From positions 1 to 58,244 of the forward strand of contig JABMPR010000225.1 of NCBI GenBank assembly GCA_013202895.1: a stretch of DNA of 58,244 nt, in the 5' to 3' direction. This DNA comes from a bacterium. Lineage in GTDB: Bacteria > Fidelibacterota > UBA8477 > JABMPR01. The stretch's first letter is position 1. Every line of letters begins with the position of its first letter. The notes under the pieces are model-generated. The model saw only the letters and a program-made list of their open reading frames with translations, did not search any database and had not been told where the DNA came from. Below are positions 43,686 through 52,841 of the stretch, in pieces. Position numbers and translations under genes: made by a program.

Positions 43686-44930
43686 TTATATCTCATAATT
43701 GTCTGGAACGATGGCATTCTTGGGTACTATAATGATACCATCCTTTATCGTAATATTTTCACTTTGAAATTCTGATAACTCATCTTTATTGATCAGCTTC
43801 ACGTTCCGCCCAATCCTTACGTTTTTGTCCACGATAACATTTTTCAGGATTGAGTTTTTACCAACTCCCATGGGAATATCACCTGGCTCATCGGATTCAT
43901 CGTAATAATCTGCTCCCATGAAGTAGGTACGATCCAATTCCACGCCATCATCAATAATGCTCCGAATTCCAATTATAGAATCTTTAATCCGAGCGTTTCC
44001 AATTTTGCATCCTTCAGAGATTATAGTATGATCAATTCGAGCACCCCTGATTTCACTACCAGGTAAAAAGCGTTGCCTAGTGTATATGGGATTGCCCTCA
44101 TTGTAAAAAGTGAAATGCGGGTTTTCCTGGGTGAGTGCAATATTCGAATCGAAGAAGGTGCGTATAGTCCCAATATCTTCCCAATAACCTTTGAAACGGA
44201 AGGCTGTGGTCTTTAGTGTTTTAATTGAATGTGGTATGATATTTTTGCCAAAGTCATCACCTTTAATTTTTAAAACTTCAGTGAGTGCTGCTTTATTGAA
44301 TATGTAAATACCCATGGAGGCCAGTACTTTTTCTTCGCCATCAACTTCATCAGCAAGATCATGAATAAGCTCATCTGTCTGGGGTTTTTCAACAAATCTG
44401 ACAATACTGTCGTTCTTATCTACCTTGAGAACACCTAGCTCTGAGGCAGTAGAGAGTGGCATGGGGCGGACGGCAACTGACACATCGGCACCCGTCTCAA
44501 GGTGTCGATCAAAAAATTCTGAATAATCCATTTTGTAGAGATGATCACCGGCAAGAATGATGTAATGGCTTGCATTCATTTGCTCGAATCGATCCCAGTA
44601 CGAGCGCACGGCATCAGCTGTCCCTTGAAACCAGTCTTTGTTCTTGGTTGTTTGTTGTGCAGCCAGAATCTCAATATCGCCACCTGAATAAATATCAAAC
44701 TTATAAGTGCGCGAAATATGGCGGTGCAAAGAGGTGGTATTGAATTGCGTTAATACATGGATGAGATTAATTCCAGAATTTATGCAATTACTGATAGGAA
44801 CATCGATAAGTCTATATTTACCACCAATATGGACGGCCGGCTTAGCCCGGTACGAGGTAAGGGGAGAGAGTCTTTCGCCGCGTCCACCACCAAGAATAAT
44901 TGCGCCTAACCTTAGTTGTGACTTTTTCAC
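43686..44930 (-). CDS. glgC: ADP-glucose pyrophosphorylase
   Basis: GlgC makes ADP-glucose from ATP and glucose 1-phosphate, the committed step of glycogen synthesis. The 414-residue protein shows LGAIILGGGRGERLSPLTSY, KPAVHIGGKYRLIDVPISN, FQGTADAVRSYWDRF, ILAGDHLYKMDY, and the C-terminal beta-helix domain. The track's ATG 44954 lies upstream of the glgA stop and has a poor ribosome-binding site; GTG 44930 with GAGG five bases upstream, 14 nt after the glgA stop, is the better start. Final gene of the minus-strand operon. Confidence 0.95.
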   Translation of the reverse strand: MKKSQLRLGAIILGGGRGERLSPLTSYRAKPAVHIGGKYRLIDVPISNCINSGINLIHVLTQFNTTSLHRHISRTYKFDIYSGGDIEILAAQQTTKNKDWFQGTADAVRSYWDRFEQMNASHYIILAGDHLYKMDYSEFFDRHLETGADVSVAVRPMPLSTASELGVLKVDKNDSIVRFVEKPQTDELIHDLADEVDGEEKVLASMGIYIFNKAALTEVLKIKGDDFGKNIIPHSIKTLKTTAFRFKGYWEDIGTIRTFFDSNIALTQENPHFTFYNEGNPIYTRQRFLPGSEIRGARIDHTIISEGCKIGNARIKDSIIGIRSIIDDGVELDRTYFMGADYYDESDEPGDIPMGVGKNSILKNVIVDKNVRIGRNVKLINKDELSEFQSENITIKDGIIIVPKNAIVPDNYEI

Positions 44931-44943
44931 CAGAGCCTCACTT

Positions 44944-46359
44944 TCATATTTCATACAAGTTTAAATATTGTTTGGCTGATTGATCCCAGGAAAAGTCCTT
45001 GGACATTCCTCTTTTAATAAGATCCGTCCATTCTTCCTTTAAACGAAAAGTATCTATCGCCCGCTTCATTGCAGCGCGCAGTGAGTTAAGGTCATATGAA
45101 TCAAAAACAAAGCCTGTTCCTGAACCAGGTTGCCAGTTCTCAACCGTATCACCTAGGCCACCAGTATTGTTCACAATCGGAATTGTGCCATATCGGAGGC
45201 TATATAATTGATTCAATCCACAGGGTTCGAAGCGACTGGGCATAAGAAACATGTCTGAACCTGCTTCGATGAGGTGTGCAAGAGGTTCATTAAATCCATC
45301 ATCAAATGCTATTTTTCGCGGATGTTTCACACAGGCTTTACGTAGTTGAGCAGCAATGATGGGATCTCCAGAACCAAGAAAAACAAATTTTACTCCGCGC
45401 TTAACGAATTCATCTAAAAGTTTTACAATTAATGGAAACCCTTTGTTTTCAACCAGACGAGAGATCAAGCCCAGCACAGGTGCTTTAACGTCAGTATCCA
45501 ACCCCATGCTCGTAAGCAATTCAATCTTATTCTTGAGTTTTCCCTCCAAAGATTCTGCAGAGAAGTGATGGGGAGTATATTGATCATTCTCAGGATCCCA
45601 GTATTTGGTATCTATCCCATTGACAATACCGCTAAACTTGTGCTCAGCATATCTCAGACGTATGAGACTATTTGCGTCCACATTATCCCCAGCCAGCAGC
45701 TCTCTGGCATATCCTGGACTCACTGTATTTACTCTATCTGCATTATCAATACCTTCCAACAGACTACTGTAATTATCCCACTGGGTCAGTGTGTATGACC
45801 CGGAAAATACATCAGGTAGTAACTTGCTATCTTCCTTTGAGAAATGACCATGATACAGAAAATTATGTATGGTAAAAATGCTTTTAATCTTCATATCAAG
45901 CGATTTTGTCATACTGGGCAAGAGCCCCGTATGATGATCATTACAATGCAAAATATCCACATCGAACACTCTTTTGTTAAGAAGATCTAATACGACGAGC
46001 TGAAAGAAAAAGTAACGTTGGATATTATCCTTAAAACCCTCACCATCAGCTTTGGTGTAGATCCCATTTCGAGCAAAAAACCGATCATTGCTAACAAACC
46101 AGACGGGTATGCTGCCATTTGGGTGTTCTGCCATAAACATTGTGTAGGGGATATGCTCCATCCCGAGAGCTACTTCGCCTGAGACTTCAGTCGCTATAAT
46201 ATCAAACTGCTTTTTATTAATATGACCGTATAAAGGGCTAATAATACCTACCGATTCTGCATACGGTGTGAGAGCGCCAGGTAAACTACCCGCGACGTCA
46301 GCTAAACCACCAGCCTTTGAAAAAGGGGCTACTTCTGCTGAAACAAAAAGGATATTCAT
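44944..46359 (-). CDS. glgA: Glycogen synthase (ADP-glucose)
   Basis: GlgA extends alpha-1,4-glucan from ADP-glucose. The 471-residue GT5 protein is complete: the ADP-glucose motif FVSAEVAPFSKAGGLADVAG at the N-terminus, and in the C-terminal half FEPCGLNQLYSLRYGTIPIV and GTGFVFDSYD. It stands between a nuclease-fold gene and glgC in the same operon. A second, short and degenerate GT5-like protein is encoded at 12499-13332, but only this one has the catalytic elements. Confidence 0.96.
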   Translation of the reverse strand: MNILFVSAEVAPFSKAGGLADVAGSLPGALTPYAESVGIISPLYGHINKKQFDIIATEVSGEVALGMEHIPYTMFMAEHPNGSIPVWFVSNDRFFARNGIYTKADGEGFKDNIQRYFFFQLVVLDLLNKRVFDVDILHCNDHHTGLLPSMTKSLDMKIKSIFTIHNFLYHGHFSKEDSKLLPDVFSGSYTLTQWDNYSSLLEGIDNADRVNTVSPGYARELLAGDNVDANSLIRLRYAEHKFSGIVNGIDTKYWDPENDQYTPHHFSAESLEGKLKNKIELLTSMGLDTDVKAPVLGLISRLVENKGFPLIVKLLDEFVKRGVKFVFLGSGDPIIAAQLRKACVKHPRKIAFDDGFNEPLAHLIEAGSDMFLMPSRFEPCGLNQLYSLRYGTIPIVNNTGGLGDTVENWQPGSGTGFVFDSYDLNSLRAAMKRAIDTFRLKEEWTDLIKRGMSKDFSWDQSAKQYLNLYEI

Positions 46360-46365
46360 TATTGA

Positions 46366-47391
46366 TTAGTATTCAGAAAACACAACACGACAAATAATCG
46401 GTAGATGATCCGAATATCCACCCTGGTATTGACCACCTCTGAACATGCGAAAGGGCCAACCAGCATATTCCCCCTTTGATTCAATGAGATAATCCTTGTG
46501 AAAGGGTTTACTTGAACCTGACACCCAGGAATAGTCCGTTTTGTCCATCATACCATATGAAATAATAATTTGATCAAGTACTACCCAACTACCCTTATAC
46601 ATACATGTCCCGGCAGTTGGATCTTCGTTAAGCTCCCAGGTCGTATTGATTAGATCGCCAGGGTAGGGATCAATTCTAAATGCTGCCGCTCTGAGTACTT
46701 CAATAAGCGATGGATCATTGGGATAGTCATTAAAGTCACCCATGACAATGATATCTGCTTTTGGCTTACTCATGAGGATTTGATCGATACGAGTCCGCAG
46801 GGTAAAGGCAGCGCTACGTCTTAGTGGATCGGTCTGTTCCTGACCACCCCAACGGGAAGGCCAATGGTTAACAAAAACAAAGAGGGAAGACCTACCTGCT
46901 GCATTTACTGGCTTGAACTCAGCTTCAATAATATCACGTGTTTTTTCGGTCCCTGCTAAAAAGACAGTGATGAAGTGATGATTTACTAATTCCAGTATCG
47001 CAGGTTTGAAAATAAGGGCACAATCAATACCACGTTCATCGGGAGACTCCTTGTGAACGATCTCATATCCACTACCGACGAAATCAGTATTGAGTCTGTT
47101 CAAAATCTTATAGTTCTCAATCTCAGCCAGACCTAACAAGGCCAGATCATTTTCTTGATCCATGTCGTGAATGACCTTGGATAGATCATTCATCTTTTTT
47201 TGGAGGCGTGTTTCAGTCCACTCATAACGACCGAGGGGCGTGAAATCAACATCGTTTATACTGGCTGCATTTGTGGTATCAAAAAGGTTTTCTACATTCC
47301 AAAAGCCAAGCTGAAATTCAGATTGTCCGGTAAGAGTTGCAACCCCACAGGCTATAGTAGAAATAAGCAGTAGAAAACTAGAAATCTGCAT
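46366..47391 (-). CDS. Exported endonuclease/exonuclease/phosphatase protein
   Basis: The 341-residue protein has an N-terminal signal peptide (SSFLLLISTIACGVATLTG) and the EEP fold: FQLGFWNVENLFDT, the LLGLAEIEN metal-binding glutamate, FVNHWPSRWGGQ and the MGDFNDYPNDPS motif, ending SDHLPIICRVVF. Family members are DNases, phosphatases or inositol phosphatases; the substrate cannot be told. It is most likely periplasmic or secreted. It is 6 nt before glgA and overlaps the symporter stop by one base. Confidence 0.88.
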   Translation of the reverse strand: MQISSFLLLISTIACGVATLTGQSEFQLGFWNVENLFDTTNAASINDVDFTPLGRYEWTETRLQKKMNDLSKVIHDMDQENDLALLGLAEIENYKILNRLNTDFVGSGYEIVHKESPDERGIDCALIFKPAILELVNHHFITVFLAGTEKTRDIIEAEFKPVNAAGRSSLFVFVNHWPSRWGGQEQTDPLRRSAAFTLRTRIDQILMSKPKADIIVMGDFNDYPNDPSLIEVLRAAAFRIDPYPGDLINTTWELNEDPTAGTCMYKGSWVVLDQIIISYGMMDKTDYSWVSGSSKPFHKDYLIESKGEYAGWPFRMFRGGQYQGGYSDHLPIICRVVFSEY

Positions 47392-49487
47392 TACATTTCT
47401 TTTTCAGCGAGCAGTTCTCTACCCTCAGCAAATAGACCAGATTCGATGAGATCTGGAGTTAAATAAACAATGCCATCTTCAGAGTGGGGTTCAGCATATG
47501 TCGAATGGACAGATTTTAGCCCCCCCAACCAGCTGCGTTTATCAGAAAGATATACAAGATCTCCCTGTTTTGCACTCATTTGGTCCATATCATTTGATGA
47601 AAAACCCATTGAGCTTGCATCACTTTCGAAAAGCCTCCAGTGGACTAGTATTTTCTCACCTTCCTGATCATTTGGGTCGCTACCTTTAAATTGTTTTCGC
47701 GCGATATGAATCGAACTCGCAGTTAATCCCAGAGTATTGTCTTCCTCATCATAATGAACAAAATAGGTAACTGCTAGTGGAACCAGAACAATCACTCCTA
47801 CGGCAGCAGCAACTTGAAGTGTAAGCCCTGCAATACCGAAGGCGACAATCCCAAAGAACAGGATAGCTACAACAAGTATTCCATTCATTAATAGCGTGTT
47901 ATTGGCCTTACTCCGAATATTTGAAATCAAGCTGACTTGCAACTGAGTTGTAAGGGTTGCCAATACGGCTACACCTGAGCATACAAGCGTATTGTATAAA
48001 GCACGAATGTAAGAATATGGATGTGCTTGATTCATTTCGATTCCATGATCAAATGGGGCGATTAATATGCCAGGATATCTGGCACCAAGAATCATAAGGG
48101 CTACGCCACCGACAAAAGTCGTAATAACTGCCGAAGCCGTAAACCGTTTCCAAAATACACCCAGGAATATGCCCACAACCAGGGGTGGAGTTAATGTGGA
48201 ATGAAAATATCCATGAGCTTCGTAAACCGTTGGAAAGTTTTTAAAAGCCAGAACTGCCAAAACGCCCAGGATGGTTACACCAACCGATGCATAGCGTGCT
48301 GCCCCCAATTCTCTACGGTCATTTTCTGGGCCTGGGATGACATTCTTTTTAAGATATTGTCGGATCGGTCGATATATATCATTGATATAAATCGCAGCTG
48401 TCGCATTTATGAGTGTATCTACCGTGCTCATAAGTGCAGCAGTTAGGGCAGCCATTATAAACCCGAACACCCCGGGACTTGAAATGATGTTTGCCACAAC
48501 GACAAATATTTGATCTGGTGAGACCGACGGGCTTACGACTTCGGGACTTGCTATAGATATTGCCTTACCTATCCAACCAGCATTACCGACTACAATGGCA
48601 GAGATAGGCAGGACGAATAGAATGTTAATTGCAGCAGCTTTACGACCCTCATTGACATTTTTACATGCCATAAACCGCATAATTAATCCTTGATTCATAA
48701 ATAAAAACCCGATTGATCCTGCAATGGCATCCTGCCAGAAGATTCCCACAAAATTAAAACTTGACGGCTGGTTAAAGTCAGCCATTGGAAGTTTCCACTC
48801 GGTAGGCAGGAGATCCCAGAAGATATCAAATCCCCCAAGGTAGGTAATGCCAAAAAAGAACAGCAGCAATCCTGCAAAAAGAAGGATAAATCCCTGTAAA
48901 AGGTCTGTAAAAATAACAGCCGTTTGACCACCGAAAGTAATGTATACACCGGTGACAATAGCGATGACAATGATGGCGCCCATAAGGGTTATCGGTATAG
49001 TCAAACCAAATAGGGTGAAGGCAACTGGCAGCATGGGAATGACCGCCTTGCCAAGGGTAAGGAATCCGATGCCAATATAACCGATCATGTAGAGCAATAA
49101 GAGGATTGTAGCTAAAAATCGTGAAGATGGGCTAAACCGCTTTTCAAAATATTCCGGGATGGATCGTACCTTTGAATAAACTATAATTGGAAGCCATCCA
49201 AACATGAAAAAAGCAATAAAAAACCAATCATTCAGATAAGTCATTGTGGATGATATACCATGCTCAAATCCCTTGGCTGAATATTTTACAAAACTGTGAC
49301 TTCCAACGCCAGTAGCTACAATAGACATAGTAATCAGCCACCACGAAAACCGACGACCACCAAAGAAAAAGTCTGAGGTATTTTTTGTATAGCGACCGAA
49401 ATAACTGCCAAAAAGCATAATAGCGATAAAATAAACCACCATGACAATCCAGTCGGCGGTCGTTCCAATACTGTGAAACGTCTGCAT
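47391..49487 (-). CDS. Na+/solute symporter with cytoplasmic tail
   Basis: A 698-residue sodium:solute symporter family protein. After FHSIGTTADWIVMVVYFIAIMLFG come about 13 helices with the family segments SDFFFGGRRFSWWLITMSI and GVYITFGGQTAVIFTDLLQG; the final ~125 residues form a soluble extension (IHIARKQFKGSDPND, WRLFESDASSMGFSSNDMD) that is not a known domain to me. The substrate is unknown; location before glgA-glgC suggests a sugar or related carbon source. The track's start at 49598 lies within the upstream gene; ATG 49487 with GAGGGC overlaps that gene's stop. Confidence 0.87.
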   Translation of the reverse strand: MQTFHSIGTTADWIVMVVYFIAIMLFGSYFGRYTKNTSDFFFGGRRFSWWLITMSIVATGVGSHSFVKYSAKGFEHGISSTMTYLNDWFFIAFFMFGWLPIIVYSKVRSIPEYFEKRFSPSSRFLATILLLLYMIGYIGIGFLTLGKAVIPMLPVAFTLFGLTIPITLMGAIIVIAIVTGVYITFGGQTAVIFTDLLQGFILLFAGLLLFFFGITYLGGFDIFWDLLPTEWKLPMADFNQPSSFNFVGIFWQDAIAGSIGFLFMNQGLIMRFMACKNVNEGRKAAAINILFVLPISAIVVGNAGWIGKAISIASPEVVSPSVSPDQIFVVVANIISSPGVFGFIMAALTAALMSTVDTLINATAAIYINDIYRPIRQYLKKNVIPGPENDRRELGAARYASVGVTILGVLAVLAFKNFPTVYEAHGYFHSTLTPPLVVGIFLGVFWKRFTASAVITTFVGGVALMILGARYPGILIAPFDHGIEMNQAHPYSYIRALYNTLVCSGVAVLATLTTQLQVSLISNIRSKANNTLLMNGILVVAILFFGIVAFGIAGLTLQVAAAVGVIVLVPLAVTYFVHYDEEDNTLGLTASSIHIARKQFKGSDPNDQEGEKILVHWRLFESDASSMGFSSNDMDQMSAKQGDLVYLSDKRSWLGGLKSVHSTYAEPHSEDGIVYLTPDLIESGLFAEGRELLAEKEM

Positions 49488-49789
49488 TATGCCCTCGCTT
49501 TCTTTCCAAATCGCAATGTTACAACAATAAATATTGCTACCTGAGCAAGCAGAATTATTGGTACTGCGTATGGAGAGATGGTTCCGAGTGCCGCCCATGT
49601 CATCAAGGCATGCATGCTAAAATACCAGAAAAAACCAAAGAGCAAAATCCACATCCATTTTCTGTGTGCAGGACGTTTTAGATCAAATGAACCTGCTTTT
49701 AATGTGATTATGATTCCTGCAACAAAGAGGATTCCTCCGAGCCCATAAAGGTATATGAAAGGAAGCCAAGAATGTGAAAATAAGTTCAT
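49487..49789 (-). CDS. Small three-helix membrane protein
   Basis: A 100-residue protein with three or four hydrophobic helices (FIYLYGLGGILFVAGIIITL, WMWILLFGFFWYFSMHALM, AVPIILLAQVAIFIVVTLRF) and basic ends. It is translationally coupled to the sodium symporter (TAATG overlap). Small membrane subunits of this kind accompany some SSS transporters (as DUF4212 proteins do with acetate-type carriers), so a helper subunit is likely but no family is identified. ATG 49789 with GGAG upstream replaces the track start at 49816. Confidence 0.65.
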   Translation of the reverse strand: MNLFSHSWLPFIYLYGLGGILFVAGIIITLKAGSFDLKRPAHRKWMWILLFGFFWYFSMHALMTWAALGTISPYAVPIILLAQVAIFIVVTLRFGKKARA

Positions 49790-49947
49790 GTATACTCCTA
49801 TGAATTGAGAATACAAAATAATTTATGGACGAAATAATCAAACAGAATTCGGTTCTTAATAGACGTTCTCTATTTTGATTTAAGGTAGGATTTAATAATT
49901 ATTTCAGTGAAGAATTGATATTACTACAATAGAATATTTCAGTCTAA

Positions 49948-49957
49948 ATGGTGCCAA
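49948..49957. promoter_or_regulatory. ATGGTGCCAA motif shared with 52720
   Basis: The ten bases ATGGTGCCAA in this 247-nt divergent spacer also occur at 52720-52729, inside the symmetric element between the MFS and malic enzyme genes. Unlike that site, neither strand here has a good -12 (TTGC) box at the sigma-54 distance. Nearby GAATATTTCAGTCT (49932-49945) is roughly the inverse of AGTCTGAAATATCT near 52668. The spacer also holds an AATAGA/TCTATT hairpin near 49858. A shared operator is possible. Confidence 0.35.
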
Positions 49958-50036
49958 ATATTGGTAAAATTGATGATTCCTTTATGATCTTACAATTTCG
50001 ACTTTGACATGGATCAATGCCGTCTATTATACTAAG

Positions 50037-51338
50037 GTGAAAAACAACAATAAAACCGTGGCATTTCATACCCTGGGATGCAAACTCAATTATGCAGAAA
50101 CCTCAACTATCGCAAGACAATTCGAAAAAGCAGGCTACCAGCGCGCAGCGTTTCGAGATTCCGCTGATCTTTATGTCATCAATACATGTTCAGTTACAGA
50201 GAATGCGGATCGAGAATTCAGGAAAATTGTTAATCGGGCTAAACGCCTGGCACCAGAATCTAAAATTGCGGTAATCGGTTGTTATGCTCAACTAAAACCT
50301 GAGACCATAGTTGAAACATCGGCAGTGGATCTCGTGTTAGGTACCAAGGAAAAATTTAATATACTTGAGCATCTGCAGTTTAGCAATAATACTGAAAATC
50401 CATTGATTGTTCACGAATCATCCGTAGAGAATCTCCATGGCTGCATTCCTTCCTATTCGATTGGAGATAGAACACGATCATTTCTAAAAATTCAAGATGG
50501 TTGTGATTATCCCTGTACATATTGTACTATACCGCTAGCCCGTGGTCCTAGTCGTAGTATTGATCCCGAGATTCTTGTCCAGCAGGCTCAAGAAATCGCC
50601 TTAAATGGCGTGAAGGAAATAGTGCTCACAGGTGTCAATATTGGAGATTATCGCTACAATAATGAATCAGCCCTGCTTTATCTTTTACAACAGCTGGATC
50701 AGGTGGATGGTATCGAACGTATTCGGATATCCTCAATCGAACCAAATTTGTTAAGCGATGAGATTATTCATTTTGTTTCCCATTCAATGTGCATTTTACC
50801 ACATTTTCATGTTCCACTTCAAGCCGGGTCGAATACGGTTCTGAGCCGAATGAAAAGACGCTATGATGTTGAGCTATTCCAGGATAGGATCAGAGCAATC
50901 ATTTCAGAACATCCACAAGCAGGCATCGGCGTGGATGTAATTGTTGGTTTTCCCGGAGAATCTGAAATAGAGTTCCAACAGACCTACACATTACTGGAAT
51001 CGCTTGATATCAGCTATTTGCATGTTTTCACCTACTCGGAGCGACCTGATACCGCCGCGGCTGCTTACACTGAGAAAGTAGCTATGGAAGAACGAAAAAA
51101 ACGTAATCGTATCTTGACCAAGCTCTCAGAAAAGAAAAGGCAGGCATTTATTTTAAGTCAGATGAATCAGACTCGGGAAGTGCTATTTGAAAAATGGGGG
51201 GCTGGATATCTTTCAGGTATGACAGAAAACTATATGAAGGTACATGTCAGGAGTGCGGATAAAAACTTGATTAATAATGTGAAAGACATTGAATTGACTG
51301 CCTTTAAGGATGACAAACTTTTCGGTGCTCTAAAATAA
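50037..51338 (+). CDS. mtaB: tRNA t6A37 methylthiotransferase
   Basis: MtaB is a radical-SAM enzyme that adds methylthio groups to t6A37 of tRNA. The 433-residue protein has the N-terminal UPF0004 domain with three iron-sulfur cysteines (TLGCKLNYAE, NTCSVTENADREFRK, VIGCYAQ), the radical-SAM motif DGCDYPCTYCTIPLARGPSRS near 140, and a C-terminal TRAM-like domain (VLFEKWGAGYLSGMTENYMK). KLN after TLGC is MtaB-like. The track begins at TTG 50004; GTG 50037 gives the usual N-terminus. A terminator overlaps the stop. Confidence 0.94.
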   Translation: MKNNNKTVAFHTLGCKLNYAETSTIARQFEKAGYQRAAFRDSADLYVINTCSVTENADREFRKIVNRAKRLAPESKIAVIGCYAQLKPETIVETSAVDLVLGTKEKFNILEHLQFSNNTENPLIVHESSVENLHGCIPSYSIGDRTRSFLKIQDGCDYPCTYCTIPLARGPSRSIDPEILVQQAQEIALNGVKEIVLTGVNIGDYRYNNESALLYLLQQLDQVDGIERIRISSIEPNLLSDEIIHFVSHSMCILPHFHVPLQAGSNTVLSRMKRRYDVELFQDRIRAIISEHPQAGIGVDVIVGFPGESEIEFQQTYTLLESLDISYLHVFTYSERPDTAAAAYTEKVAMEERKKRNRILTKLSEKKRQAFILSQMNQTREVLFEKWGAGYLSGMTENYMKVHVRSADKNLINNVKDIELTAFKDDKLFGALK

Positions 51339-51370
51339 AAAAGAGACCACCAAAGGTAGTCTCTTTTTTA
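51338..51370. terminator. Two-way terminator between mtaB and MFS gene
   Basis: AAAAAGAGAC and GTCTCTTTTT form a 10-bp stem, extended after one C-A mismatch by ACC/GGT, with a short A-rich loop. It sits right after the mtaB stop and 17 nt from the end of the convergent MFS gene, with T-runs on both strands. Confidence 0.88.
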
Positions 51371-51386
51371 TAGTGAATTATTTAGT

Positions 51387-52640
51387 TTAAGCAATCATAG
51401 TTTTCTTCGGCGGTTTAATCTGGGACATGATTCCAGCAGCGATTAGACAAAGAACTCCACATATACTAAATGCCATGGGGAAGTTGCCCATATCTCCCAG
51501 CCAACCACCCATGACGGGTCCCAGAATTCCACCAAAGCCATATGCCAGAAAGATCCAACCATAATTTTGACCTATAAATTTACTTCCAAAAGTATCAGCA
51601 GTGACCGTTGGGAAGAGTGAGAAATTACCACCAAAGTTAAATCCGATTAAGGCAGCACCAAGATATAGCAATGCCGGTGTTGCAGCCATCCATTGGAAGA
51701 GGATTACAAAAATTCCCTGTGTGGCCATCATGATAATGATAGACCGCTGGCGACCCAAGCTATCACTTATGGCTCCCCAGGCAATTCGTCCAATTCCATT
51801 TGCTAGGGAAAAAAATACTGCCATGGCAGTTCCTGCGATGGCACTTGCTGCAACTTGATCGATACCATTACCCGTAAGTGCAACCATAGGGAATAGTTTC
51901 ATCAGACCAATGCTCATTAAACCAGCACTGGCACCAAAAGCGAAAGTCATTGAAATGAAGTGAAATTGAGGCGTTTTTAGCATTTCGATACTATTGAAAT
52001 CCTCTGCTCCATCTCCTGCCTTACCACTTGCCGATACAGAAGGTGCATATCCTTTTGGTAACCAACCTTCAGCTGGGAAAATCATCCATATTGCTCCAAC
52101 AAGAATCATAAGCATAAAAATCGCGCCCAGGACAATGAAGGTCATACTGAGCCCATAAAGAGCCAATAGCTTCCCCCAGGAACCTGCCAGCTTAACCCAA
52201 AGTGTTGCTCCAAATCCAAATCCTGCTACTGCTAATCCGGTGATCAAGCCTTTTTTGTCTGGAAACCAGCGCATGCCAACGGTTATTGGTACAACATAGG
52301 CGAGGCCAATACCTGTCCCACCGATAATTCCGATAAAGATTAATAAGGCTATAAAATTAGTTCCCCCAAATAGACCAGCTAATAAATACCCTGATCCTAG
52401 CACGAATCCGCCTGCCATGGAAACCTTCCGTGGTCCTAGTTTTGGCATAATTCTGCCAGCGATTACCATGGTAATAGCAAAAAAGAATAATCCTGTAGCA
52501 AATACACCCTGGGTCTGAGCTTTAGTCCAACCAGCTTCTACCAGCAGTGGTGTAAATACTGACCAGGCATAAATTGCCCCTAGTGACAGCTGAATCAAAA
52601 TGGCACCGACCACAACCAACCAACGATTTTTAACTTTCAT
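51387..52640 (-). CDS. OFA-family MFS transporter
   Basis: A 417-residue major facilitator of the oxalate/formate antiporter (OFA) family with 12 helices: NRWLVVVGAILIQLSLGAIYAWSVFTPLLVEAGW at the N-terminus is the OFA signature; GRIMPKLGPRKVSMAGGFVLG is the conserved MFS loop, and RIAWGAISDSLGRQRSIIIM the equivalent in the second half. Substrates of the family include oxalate, formate, pyruvate-like acids; none can be assigned. It is divergent from malic enzyme, which suggests transport of a C3 or C4 acid. ATG with GGGATGGG upstream. Confidence 0.9.
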   Translation of the reverse strand: MKVKNRWLVVVGAILIQLSLGAIYAWSVFTPLLVEAGWTKAQTQGVFATGLFFFAITMVIAGRIMPKLGPRKVSMAGGFVLGSGYLLAGLFGGTNFIALLIFIGIIGGTGIGLAYVVPITVGMRWFPDKKGLITGLAVAGFGFGATLWVKLAGSWGKLLALYGLSMTFIVLGAIFMLMILVGAIWMIFPAEGWLPKGYAPSVSASGKAGDGAEDFNSIEMLKTPQFHFISMTFAFGASAGLMSIGLMKLFPMVALTGNGIDQVAASAIAGTAMAVFFSLANGIGRIAWGAISDSLGRQRSIIIMMATQGIFVILFQWMAATPALLYLGAALIGFNFGGNFSLFPTVTADTFGSKFIGQNYGWIFLAYGFGGILGPVMGGWLGDMGNFPMAFSICGVLCLIAAGIMSQIKPPKKTMIA

Positions 52641-52712
52641 TTCCCATCCCTAATTATATAAGTAAACAGTCTGAAATATCTTTAAATAAAAATTTGATCA
52701 TGCGCTCATTTG

Positions 52713-52736
52713 TGCATGAATGGTGCCAAGTTTGCA
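52713..52736. promoter_or_regulatory. Symmetric element, sigma-54-like both ways
   Basis: The 24 bp read TGCA, N4, TGG, N2, CCA, N4, TGCA, a dyad centred at 52724/52725 in the divergent spacer. On the minus strand TTGGCACCATTCATGCA (52729-52713) fits the sigma-54 consensus with one mismatch in TTGC and GG/GC ten bases apart; it would start the MFS gene with a leader of about 60 nt. On the plus strand ATGGTGCCAAGTTTGCA (52720-52736) has an intact TTGCA box and GG-N10-GC but a weaker -24 box, pointing to malic enzyme. It could instead be the operator of a dimeric repressor or activator. Confidence 0.5.
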
Positions 52737-52841
52737 TCATTTTTGTATAATTAATATTTTTACAAGGAAAAGCCAAAAAGGACCGATTTCATAGATAAGA
52801 TCAGATATTATTAAATAAATTCATTTAACGAAGGGGACATC

